Positions 26,600-35,271 of a stretch of DNA of 64,000 bases are shown piece by piece. The stretch is from Streptomyces atratus. Its GTDB lineage: Bacteria > Actinomycetota > Actinomycetes > Streptomycetales > Streptomycetaceae. The notes under the pieces are model-generated. The model ran no database searches. It was not told the DNA's origin and saw only the letters and a list, made by a program, of their open reading frames with translations. The position numbers and the translations under genes are program-made. Location of the stretch: assembly GCF_900119365.1 (NCBI RefSeq), contig NZ_FPJO01000010.1, positions 1 through 64,000 of the forward strand, given 5' to 3'. Position 1 is the stretch's first letter, and each line of letters starts with the position of its first letter.

Positions 26600-28330
26600 G
26601 TGGGCGACAACGGCGACAAGGGATCTGGTGACTGCGGAGAGGCGCACCGTCGGCTGGGTGCGCTGCCGGGCGATCTTCAGGAGCGGCTGGACGCGGTGAG
26701 GAGGGGGCCGGCGGAGGCGGCTCTGCTGCTGGATGCCGTGATGTCGGTGGGCAGAGGGCTCGATCTGCCCCAGGTGCTGCGGCGGATCGTCGAGGCCGCG
26801 GTTGTCGTGGCCGATGCCGAGTACGGGGCGCTGGGAGTGGTCGGTGAGGGGACCCGGCTCACGCAGTTCCTGCCGGTGGGCGTCACGGGGGAGCAGTGCG
26901 AGGCCATCGGCCCCCTGCCCGAGGGGCACGGCATCCTCGGTGAGCTGATTTGTCACCCCGAGCCGTTGCGGCTGGTGGAACTCTCCGAACATCCGTCGTC
27001 CTACGGTTTTCCGCCGAACCATCCCCCGATGCACTCGTTCCTGGGGGTTCCCGTCCGGGTTCGCGACAAGGTGTTCGGCAATCTGTACCTGACGGAGAAG
27101 CGGGGCGGCCGGGGCTTCGACGCCGAGGACGAAACCGTCCTGTCGACGCTCGCGGTGGCGGCGGGAGTGGCCATCGAGAACGCCCGTCTGTACGCGGAGA
27201 CGCGGGACCGTCAACGCTGGCAGGAAGCCAACAGCGAGATCGTCGCGGCTCTGCTGAGCGGGGCGGACGAAGCACACGTCCTGCGGATGATCGTTGATCA
27301 CTCCTCACGCATCCTCGCCGCGGATCTCGGTGTGCTGGCACTGCCTGCGGCCGTGCAGGGGAAGTACCTCCGGGTGGCACAGGCGTCCGGGCTGGATGCC
27401 GGGACACATCGCGGTCTGGTCCTGCCGCGGGCGGGTTCGTTCGCCGGTGCCGCCCTGGACGCGGGCGAGCCGATCACCAGCCTCGATGTCGAACACGATC
27501 CGAGGATCACCGGGGGCCCGCCACGGTGGACGGGGCTCGGCCCCGCTGTCGCGGTTCCGATGGTCACGGGGGAGCGGACCCGTGGGGTGCTGCTGCTGGC
27601 CCGGGTACGGGGGCGTCCCGCCTTCACCGATGCGGAGACCGCGCCGCTGCTGGTGTTCGCCGGACAGGCGGCTCTGGCGTTGGAGCTCACCGAACGGCGC
27701 GAGTCCGCCGAGCAGATCGCCCTGCTGGAGGAACGCGACCGTATTGCCAGGGATCTGCACGACCTGGCCATTCAACGGCTGTTCGCCACCGGGATGACGC
27801 TGCAGAGCGTGGTGCGGCTCGTGGAACAGCCACAGGCGAGCGAGCGGCTGCTGCGCGCGGTGGACGATCTGGACGAGACGATCAAGATCATCCGGTCCAC
27901 CATCTTCGGACTCCGCGCCAGTGACTCGGGCCGGGTCGGCCAGGGGCTGCGTGCCCGGACGGCGGCCACGGTCGAACGGGCCGCCCGGACCCTGGGCTTC
28001 CAGCCGTCGCTGCGGATGGGAGGGCTGATCGACACGGACGTGCCGACCGGGACCGCCGAACAGGTGATCGCGGTGCTCGGCGAGGCGCTGAGCAACGTCG
28101 CCCGCCATGCACGGGCGACGGCGGTGGACATCTCGCTGGTGGTGGGAGAGGGCGAGGTGAACCTGGTCGTGTCCGACAACGGTGTGGGCATGCCCGGGCA
28201 CATCGGTTCCCGCAGCGGGCTCGACAACCTCGCACGGCGTGCGGGAAAACTCGGCGGTCACATGGATGTGGGGGAGTCCGCACAGGGCGGCACCAGGCTG
28301 AGCTGGCGGGTGCCGTTGCGACTCTCCTGA
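26600..28330 (+). CDS. DevS/OsdK-like GAF sensor histidine kinase
   Basis: 576 residues from GTG 26600. GAF1 spans residues 50-197, GAF2 about 215-365, HisKA_3 with phospho-acceptor His387 in ERDRIARDLHDLAIQRL, and HATPase with VLGEALSNVARHA and SDNGVGMPG. In GAF1, the stretch EHPSSYGFPPNHPPMHSF aligns with M. tuberculosis DosS; His141 sits at the position of its haem-ligand His149, so gas or redox sensing is plausible. No membrane segments. No response regulator is adjacent. It probably activates the regulator that reads the island's boxes. Confidence 0.88.
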   Translation: MGDNGDKGSGDCGEAHRRLGALPGDLQERLDAVRRGPAEAALLLDAVMSVGRGLDLPQVLRRIVEAAVVVADAEYGALGVVGEGTRLTQFLPVGVTGEQCEAIGPLPEGHGILGELICHPEPLRLVELSEHPSSYGFPPNHPPMHSFLGVPVRVRDKVFGNLYLTEKRGGRGFDAEDETVLSTLAVAAGVAIENARLYAETRDRQRWQEANSEIVAALLSGADEAHVLRMIVDHSSRILAADLGVLALPAAVQGKYLRVAQASGLDAGTHRGLVLPRAGSFAGAALDAGEPITSLDVEHDPRITGGPPRWTGLGPAVAVPMVTGERTRGVLLLARVRGRPAFTDAETAPLLVFAGQAALALELTERRESAEQIALLEERDRIARDLHDLAIQRLFATGMTLQSVVRLVEQPQASERLLRAVDDLDETIKIIRSTIFGLRASDSGRVGQGLRARTAATVERAARTLGFQPSLRMGGLIDTDVPTGTAEQVIAVLGEALSNVARHARATAVDISLVVGEGEVNLVVSDNGVGMPGHIGSRSGLDNLARRAGKLGGHMDVGESAQGGTRLSWRVPLRLS

Positions 28331-28448
28331 TGCCGTGCGGGGTGCCTCGAGGAGCCGTACGGCCAGATCCGGTGGTGCCCGGCACCGGGCGCGGAGGTAT
28401 CCGTGGCGTGCGCGGCTCCATCGTGTGCCGCCCGGGGCGCACGATGCT

Positions 28449-28464
28449 TGGGCCGACCGGCCTG
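28449..28464. promoter_or_regulatory. DevR/OsdR-like box 4
   Basis: TGGGCC-GACC-GGCCTG, 130 bases before the Rv1733c-like gene; one mismatch in the right half. Confidence 0.4.
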
Positions 28465-28593
28465 GTTCCGCGACCCGCTCAGCCCATGCTGCGGGCCGCA
28501 CGGGATGGCCAGGATGGTGGTATCCGCTCCTGCTGCGGGCTTCGCGATGCGCTACGGGCAAGCGGCGGTGCAGCAGGGGAATGAGGCCGGATC

Positions 28594-29199
28594 ATGACTG
28601 AAGAAGAGCCCCCTGGAGCAGGCCGAGAACCCGGCGGGTCCAGTACCCGTGGGCTGCCGGTCCGTGCCTCGGATCGGATCCAGCGCTGGGGCAGGGTGCT
28701 CCTGGTTGTGGTCTTCCTGCTGGCGGCACCCTTCGCATCGGTTGCCACAGGCCGTGCGGTGCACAATGCCGAGATCCGCCGTGCTGCCACACTCTCCGAC
28801 ACGACGAGAGTCGAGGCTCGGCTCGTCTCCGATGCCGGCGGCCCCGCGGCGGATGCCAGAGCGCAGTCACTGGTGCGCGCCTCCGTCCGGTGGACACAGC
28901 CCGACGGTCACGTGCGCACGGCGGTGGTCAGTGTCTGGGCGGGCAGCCGGGCCGGAACCGCGGTCCCGATCTGGACCACTGCTCAAGGTGCGGCCACCAG
29001 CAGGGCACCCGCGACACCCGGCGAAGCCGTTGCGTCCGCATGGATGACGGCAACAGTGACGTTCGCGCTGGCGACGGGACTGCTCGCCGCAGTGTGGAAG
29101 GCCTTCACGAAGTTGGTGGACACCATCAGGTGCAGGGGGTGGGAGAAGGAGTGGGACGAGGTGGAAGCCGAGCTGTCCGAACAGTTCCGAAATCGCTAG
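28594..29199 (+). CDS. Rv1733c-family membrane protein
   Basis: 201 residues. Two hydrophobic segments: residues 32-52 ([19 protein letters not shown]) and 149-170 ([21 protein letters not shown]), flanking an extracytoplasmic domain with V-R-W-T-x-P-D-G-x-x-R-T. This is the layout of the Rv1733c family, whose M. tuberculosis namesake belongs to the DosR dormancy regulon. Function unknown. The 3' end overlaps nothing real; the antisense frame there is the read-through tail of the truncated MBL gene. Confidence 0.8.
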   Translation: MTEEEPPGAGREPGGSSTRGLPVRASDRIQRWGRVLLVVVFLLAAPFASVATGRAVHNAEIRRAATLSDTTRVEARLVSDAGGPAADARAQSLVRASVRWTQPDGHVRTAVVSVWAGSRAGTAVPIWTTAQGAATSRAPATPGEAVASAWMTATVTFALATGLLAAVWKAFTKLVDTIRCRGWEKEWDEVEAELSEQFRNR

Positions 29200-29234
29200 C
29201 GGACCGGCATACGTGACTCCGAGGAGAGACCAGT

Positions 29235-29889
29235 CCACGTCGGCGCCCGAGAACGGCTCCGGAGGCAGCAGCAGCGGATGGCCGGGGCGGCCGAGGTCGC
29301 CGCTCGCGGCGAGGGTGTGGCCGTCTTCGAGGGTCAGGTGGGCCCAGGCGGAGCCGAGGATGTGCCCACCGTGATGCAGGACGAGCCGGGCGCCGGCCAT
29401 GATCTCGATCTCGCTGCCGACCTCGACGGGGTCGAAGAAACTGACGGTGGTGTCGACATCGGACTCGTCGTAGAGCGGTTTCGCGGGCCGGTGCTTGGAC
29501 CAGCCGTGTTCGTTGGCGTGCTGGGCCGCCTCCATCTGCAGGCGCGCGCTGTCACGGAGCACGATCTCCGCGAGCCTGGAGGTGTGGGCGGTGGTCAGGA
29601 TCGGTCCTCGGAAGTCGTGCCGGACCAGTCGGGGCAGATAGCCGCAGTGGTCCAGGTGGGCATGGGTGATGACCACGGCGTGGATGGACGATGCGTCGCA
29701 CGGCAGCTTCGCCCAGTTGCGGCGGCGCAGGTCCGCGAAACCCTGGAAGAGGCCGCAGTCGAGGAGGATCCGGGCGTGATCGCTCTCGATGAGGAACTTG
29801 CTGCCGGTGACGGTCCGGACGCCGCCGAGGAAGCGCAGCAGCGCGGGTCTCGTCCTGGGCGCGGCCAGGTGTGCTTCTGCCTCGGACAT
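29235..29889 (-). pseudogene. MBL-fold RNA exonuclease, C-terminally truncated
   Basis: The first 218 residues match the metallo-beta-lactamase domain of CPSF/RNase J-like exonucleases: [16 protein letters not shown], the zinc motif [20 protein letters not shown] and [10 protein letters not shown]. Homology stops at PEPFSGADV, where VESTYG should follow; the frame then runs antisense into the Rv1733c-like gene. The beta-CASP and RMMBL parts (about 240 residues) are lost. It diverges from the alcohol dehydrogenase gene across a DevR-like box. Confidence 0.8.
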
Positions 29890-29953
29890 CGCCGCCCCCT
29901 TCTTCGGTGGGCGGCAGCGTCTTCACCATCACATTCCCGAATCCGGGGCGGGA

Positions 29954-29970
29954 GGGGCCCGAAAGGCCCC
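29954..29970. repeat. GGGGCC-N5-GGCCCC inverted repeat
   Basis: Perfect 6+5+6 palindrome immediately next to box 5 in the divergent MBL/alcohol-dehydrogenase promoter. Its spacer is one base longer than in the boxes; it may be a second, weaker regulator site. Confidence 0.4.
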
Positions 29971-29974
29971 CGGG

Positions 29975-29990
29975 GGGACCGACCGGCCCA
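29975..29990. promoter_or_regulatory. DevR/OsdR-like box 5
   Basis: GGGACC-GACC-GGCCCA between divergent genes, 73 bases before the alcohol dehydrogenase start. It has the same half-sites as box 1. Confidence 0.55.
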
Positions 29991-30062
29991 TGTGGAGCGG
30001 GCCCGCGCCGGGTCAGCCTGAGGGAGAACCTCACCGGGGGACACAGGAAGAGGTGCGTCATC

Positions 30063-31136
30063 GTGAAGGCACTTGTTTTTCAGGGCCCGGGACAGATTGC
30101 GTGGCAGGACGTTCCGGACCCTGTGGTCAAGGGCGCCGACGACGTGGTGATCCGCGTCGATGTCGTCACCATCTGCGGGACCGACCTGCACGTCATCAAG
30201 GGCGACGTGCCCGAGGTGACCCCTGGTCGGGTGCTGGGGCACGAAGCTGTCGGCACGGTGGTCGAGGCCGGGGCCGGCGTCCGTACGGTCCGGCCCGGTG
30301 ACCGTGTCCTGATCTCGTGCATATCCGCGTGCGGCCGGTGCCGCTTCTGCCGTGAGGGCCACTACGGGCAGTGCCGCGGTGGCGGCGGCTGGGTGCTCGG
30401 CCACACCGTCGACGGCACCCAGGCCGAATACGTACGGGTGCCGTTCGCCGACCTGTCCGTGCACCCTTTGCCGGCCTCGGTCGACAGCCATGACGGCGTG
30501 CTGCTCGCCGATATTTTTCCGACCGCCTACGAGGTCGGGGTGCTGAATGGCGGCGTACGGCCCGGCGACACCGTCGTCGTGGTCGGCGCAGGCCCCATCG
30601 GACTCGCCGCCATCATCGGCGCCGGCCTCTACAGTCCCGGGAGGATCATCGCCGTCGACCTTGCCGAGTCCCGGCTGGCCGCCGCACGCTCCCTGGGCGC
30701 GGATGCGACGGCGGGCGCGGCCGAAGAGCCCGGACAACTCGTCGACGACCTCACCGAGGGTCTCGGCGCCGACGTCGTCATCGAAGCCGTCGGCGTCCCC
30801 GAAGCCTTCGAGATGTGCACCCGCATGGTCCGGCCCGGAGGCCGTGTCGCGAACATCGGCGTCCACGGCAGGCCGGCGACGCTCCACCTCGAAGATCTGT
30901 GGAGCAAGGACATCACCATCACCACGGGGCTGGTCGACACGTACTCCACGCCCATGCTGCTGGGCATGCTGGCCGCCGACCGGCTGCCGTCGTCATCACT
31001 GATCACCCACCGCTTCGAGCTCGGGCAGATGGAAGAGGCCTATGACGTGTTCTCCCGTGCCGCGGACACCGGTGCGCTCAAGGTGGTGCTGGGAGGACCG
31101 CAGCACAACGAGATCATCGCCCCGGCTCAGCCATGA
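30063..31136 (+). CDS. Zinc-dependent alcohol dehydrogenase
   Basis: 357 residues from GTG 30063. Medium-chain dehydrogenase: catalytic zinc ligands in ICGTDLH (Cys) and GHEAVG (His-Glu), a structural-zinc lobe C-x2-C-x2-C-x7-C (CGRCRFCREGHYGQC), and the NAD(P) loop VVGAGPIGLAA. The substrate is probably a secondary alcohol or similar. The stop overlaps the ATG of the GH65 pseudogene (ATGA), so they formed an operon. Controlled from the divergent region with box 5. Confidence 0.9.
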   Translation: MKALVFQGPGQIAWQDVPDPVVKGADDVVIRVDVVTICGTDLHVIKGDVPEVTPGRVLGHEAVGTVVEAGAGVRTVRPGDRVLISCISACGRCRFCREGHYGQCRGGGGWVLGHTVDGTQAEYVRVPFADLSVHPLPASVDSHDGVLLADIFPTAYEVGVLNGGVRPGDTVVVVGAGPIGLAAIIGAGLYSPGRIIAVDLAESRLAAARSLGADATAGAAEEPGQLVDDLTEGLGADVVIEAVGVPEAFEMCTRMVRPGGRVANIGVHGRPATLHLEDLWSKDITITTGLVDTYSTPMLLGMLAADRLPSSSLITHRFELGQMEEAYDVFSRAADTGALKVVLGGPQHNEIIAPAQP

Positions 31137-33333
31137 GCACGGAATGGACTTGGGACTTCAACGGATACGACCCCAAGAAGGAGCGTACTGTCGAGGCTCT
31201 GTGCACGCTCGGCAACGGCAGGTCCGCCACCCGCGGGGCCGCGCCTGAGTCAACCGCAGGCACCGCTCACTACCCAGGGACTTACGCTGCCGGGTGTTCC
31301 AACCGGCTTTCCTCGAACGTCGCAGGAGAAAAAGTCTGCAACGAGGACATGGTCAACCTGCCCGACTGGTCGCGCATGCGTTACCGCTGCTTGCCGGACG
31401 ACGGGCCGGCAGGGGAGTGGCTCACGCCTGACGACCCGAGCGTGCGGTGTTGCAGTGCCTCGCTCGACCTGCGAGGCGGCATCCTCACACGCCACTTGTT
31501 CTTCCAGGACGGTCACGGCCGCCGACTCGGCGTCACCCACACCAGACTCGTTCACATGGGCGACCCGTATCTCGCCATCCAGAGGACCGCTTTCCACGGG
31601 TACGGCTGGAGCGGGGTGATCGAGGTCGAGTCATGATTGACGGCGACGTCATCAACGGCGGCGTCGAGCGCTACCGCGGCCTGGACAGCCGCCACCTCAC
31701 CGGGCACCGCGCCGGGGTGGAAACGGACGGGTGGCCTGGCTGTCCTGCCGGACCCGTTCGTCCCGGATCCGGATCGCAATCGCCGTCAGGACATCATCGC
31801 GGCCACTCGTCGCCGTGGGGGCGAGCTGCACGGAGACCCAAACGGCCCAGAGACTCAGGCTGCCGCTCTCCCGCGTGCACTGCGCGGCCGTCGTGAAGCG
31901 CGCCGCCCTGCACACTTCGCTGGATCGACCTCCGGGGGACCCCCTCTCACCAGCCGTCGAGCACGTGTCACATGCGCCGACGTTCGCTGCATTGCTCACA
32001 TCCCACCGTGCCGTTCGGGAACGTCTGTGGAGCCAGGGCGAACTGAAGATGCCCGGCGAAGCGGGTCGCATCCTCCGGCTTCATCTCCTCCACGTCCTGC
32101 AGACCCTCTCCCCGCACACGGCCGAACTGGACGTCGGAGTGCCCGCCAAGGGCCTGCACGGCGAGGCCTACAGAGGGCCTGTCTTCTGGGATGAGCTGTT
32201 CGTGCTGCCGTACATCACCCTGCACTTTCCGGAGGTGGCGAGGGACCTTCTCATGTACCGGCACCGCCGGCTGCCGGCGGCACGCTCCGCAGCCCTGAAG
32301 GCGGGCTTTCGAGGAGCGATGTTCCCCTGGCAGAGCGGTAGTTCGGGTGTGGAGGAGAGCCGATCGCGACCGCTACCGCATCCGCGGTGTGGTCGGCCCC
32401 GACAAGTACCACGACGCCTACCCCGAGGCCGCTGCTCCCGGGATCGACGACAACGCCTGCACCAACGTGACCGCGGCCTGGGTGCTCGCATGCGCACTTG
32501 AGGTGTTCGACTGGCTGCCTGCGGCCCGTCGGCGGGAGCTGGCTGAACGACTCGGCCTGGACGACGGGACGCTGAACCGCTGGGAGGACATCTCCCGCCG
32601 TGTGTATGTGCCGTTCCACGGCGGTGTGATCAGCCAGTTCGAGGGCTATGGCGAACTGGCCGAACTGGACTGGGACGCCTACCGCTCCCGCTACGGCGGC
32701 ATCCGCCGCCCCGACCGGATCCTGGAGTCCGAGGGAGACACGGTCAACCGCTACCAGGCATCCAAGCAGGCCGACACACTCATGCTCGGCTATCTCTTCC
32801 GCCCCGCCGAGCTGCGGGCCCTCTTCGACCGTCTCGGATACCGCCTCAATGACGAGGTATGGCGCAGGACCGTCAGCTACTACCTGACGCACACCAGTCA
32901 CGGCTCGACCCTCAGCAGCCTGGTGCACGGCTGGGTGCTCGCTCGCGAGAGAGGCCCGGATGCCTGGCGATACTGCGAGGAAGCCCTGCTCAGCGACGTG
33001 GCGAACACTCAGGGTGGCACCACCGGCGAAGGCATCCACCTCGGTGCCGTGGCTGGCACCCTCGATCTCGTCGAACGGAGCCTCGCGGGTCTGGAGGCAG
33101 GCCCGGACGGCCTCCGCATCGACCCAACCCCGCTCCGCGAGATGCCACGCTGCACGTTCACATTTTGTTACCACGGACACCGGGACATCCGTGTCCGCCT
33201 CCTTCCGGTCCGGTTGGGGATTCGTGTTCCGCGCTCCCGGCTCACTCCCCCTCTGCGCGTATGTCTGCCCGGTGAGCGGCTGGTGACCGTGGCCGCGGGC
33301 GAGCAACGTCGGTTCCGTCTGCCCGTGCGCTGA
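31133..33333 (+). pseudogene. GH65 phosphorylase/hydrolase, multiply broken
   Basis: About 2.2 kb colinear with GH65 (kojibiose/trehalose/maltose phosphorylase-like) proteins in at least three frames. Part 1 (31133-31636) ends at a TGA after SGVIEVES; part 2 restarts MIDGDVINGGVERYRG one base over; part 3 (from about 31730) covers GEAGRILRLHLLHVLQ, GLHGEAYRGPVFWDE and MFPWQSGS; about 80 residues are then missing before part 4 (YRIRGVVGPDKYHDAYPE onward). In the catalytic motif GPDEYH the acid Glu is replaced by Lys. It is non-functional as read. Confidence 0.85.
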
Positions 33334-33448
33334 CCTCTTGCGGATTCCGTGTGGCCCGCTGCGACAACGAGGGCCGGCACAGCGCGCGCCCGACGGCCAC
33401 GAGCCCGAGAATGAAATTAGCCCTCAGCTGGTTCCGGAGGTGCATGGT

Positions 33449-34960
33449 GTGAACGCCGTACATGGACAGCGACGGACCTCGGTCGTGGGTTCCGAGCGGT
33501 GGGTCAAGCCCGATCGCCTCTTCGACAGGGATGACGAATGGGTAGCCCTGATGTCCTTTTCGAGCGATCCGCATCCGGGAACGGGCCTGGGCGTCGTCAT
33601 GGGGCGCCCTCACCAGGGCAAGACGCTCCTGCTGGAATCTGTGGCACGAGCCACAGGAGGGTTCTATTTCTGTGGCCAACAAGCCACCGAAGCCGAGTCC
33701 TTGCGCAGGGTGGGCGAGGAGTACGCGCGATACCGTCGGGTCGCACAGCCCAGCCACTGGCGTGATTGGAAGGAAGGCCTCGACGCCATGCTGGCGTTGG
33801 GTGACACCAGGCCACTGCCCGTCATCATCGACTCGTTCCCCGACCTCGTGGCGGCGAGCCCAGCCTTGCCGTCCGTCATCCACGGTGCCCTCCGGCACCT
33901 CGACAGACCGCCGCTGGAAAACCGTGCGCGGCTGCTGCTCGGTGGTGAGACCGCACCGGTCATGACCCGGCTGTTCGCCTCATCCTCGCCATTGCTCGCC
34001 CTTGCCGCCCTGAAGCTCGACATCCAGCCCATGGACTTCCGCGGGGCAGCGCGATTGTGGGGCATCGACGACCCGAGGCTCGCCTTTCTCGTCTACACGG
34101 TCGTCGGCGGTACACCCGCCTACCGACACGACTACGTCGGCGACGACGTTCCCGTCGATCGTGACGACTTCGATGCCTGGGTCTGCCGCACCGTCCTGAA
34201 TCCCCGCACGCCGCTGTTCCACGAGGCCCGCCATCTCCTCGACGAGGAGACCGGGCCCTGGAGCTGCGGGGCTTGCCACTCCGTACTCACCGCCCTGGCC
34301 AGAGGTTGCACGACCCACGGCGAGATCGCCACCTTCCTGGGACAGCAGCTCGCCGACGCCTCACGCGCCCTGGCCGTCCTCCGCGACCACGGTCTGCTCC
34401 AATCGCAGACGGACGGACTGCAGCCGGGGATCACACATCACCACATCACGGACCCGCTCCTCGCGTTCGAACACGCCGTGGCACGCCCGCGCAGGGCCGC
34501 TCTGGAACAGAGTGACGCCGAGACGGTGTGGGAGGACGCGCGAACCGATTTCAACACTCTCGTCGCGGGGCCCCGGTTTGCTCAGGTCTGCCGGGACTGG
34601 GCGGCCCGCTTCGCCAACCCGGCCACCTTCGGTGCCGAACGTGGCACGGCGTCGTACGGCTCCCTCAGCAACCCATCGACAACTGCCGGGCTCGATGCCG
34701 AGGTCGTGGTCCGCCGACGGAACGGCCACATGAGAGGCCCTCTTCTCTCGGTGGGGCTCGCACGATGGCATACGGGCATGGACATCCACCATCTGCAACG
34801 CCTGAGGCGGATACTGGACGCGCTCGACTCCCGTGAAGATCTCAGCCGCGTCCGCCTGGCCCTCTACGGTGCTTCGGGATTCAGCCCCGAACTCCACGCG
34901 GCGCACGCTCGCGGTGAGGTTCTGCTCGTTGATCTCGAAGACCTGTACCGAAGTGTTTAG
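33449..34960 (+). CDS. Archaeal-type AAA ATPase (DUF234-like)
   Basis: 503 residues from GTG 33449 (GGAGG 8 bases before). Walker A GRPHQGKT spans residues 52-59; Walker B is LPVIIDSFPDL; the middle region contains FLVYTVVGGTPAYRH, the signature of the ATPase/DUF234 family (prokaryotic MNS/STAND-like ATPases), followed by a winged-helix region (HGEIATFLGQQLADASRAL) and a DUF234-like end. The role is unknown; relatives are thought to act as stress or defence NTPases. Its place inside the dormancy island is the only clue. Confidence 0.75.
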   Translation: MNAVHGQRRTSVVGSERWVKPDRLFDRDDEWVALMSFSSDPHPGTGLGVVMGRPHQGKTLLLESVARATGGFYFCGQQATEAESLRRVGEEYARYRRVAQPSHWRDWKEGLDAMLALGDTRPLPVIIDSFPDLVAASPALPSVIHGALRHLDRPPLENRARLLLGGETAPVMTRLFASSSPLLALAALKLDIQPMDFRGAARLWGIDDPRLAFLVYTVVGGTPAYRHDYVGDDVPVDRDDFDAWVCRTVLNPRTPLFHEARHLLDEETGPWSCGACHSVLTALARGCTTHGEIATFLGQQLADASRALAVLRDHGLLQSQTDGLQPGITHHHITDPLLAFEHAVARPRRAALEQSDAETVWEDARTDFNTLVAGPRFAQVCRDWAARFANPATFGAERGTASYGSLSNPSTTAGLDAEVVVRRRNGHMRGPLLSVGLARWHTGMDIHHLQRLRRILDALDSREDLSRVRLALYGASGFSPELHAAHARGEVLLVDLEDLYRSV

Positions 34961-35023
34961 GTACGCCTCTTCGCGAAGTCGTCGTGGTCTGAAAGCCACC
35001 AGATCCGAGCCGACCCCCGGCCA

Positions 35024-35039
35024 TGGGCCGTTCGGTCCC
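35024..35039. promoter_or_regulatory. DevR/OsdR-like box 6
   Basis: TGGGCC-GTTC-GGTCCC in the 311-base leader of the PEP synthase gene, 233 bases before its ATG. Confidence 0.5.
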
Positions 35040-35271
35040 TCTCAGCTATGGCCCACTCGGCACTGCGACGATGACGTTTCCAGGGCGATCGTGGAAGTCG
35101 GATGCTTTTCCGGGCTCCGCCTCCCGAAGAGGTGACAGCGATGCAGCGCATCCGGACCCAGATCGGGCCGAGAAAGCCCCGCAAGCCCGCGCAGCTGGAT
35201 TGGCGAACCCCGTCCGGTCGGCCGATGCCCTACTGAAGCCCGCGGACATCGCACATACGGCGGAGGACATT

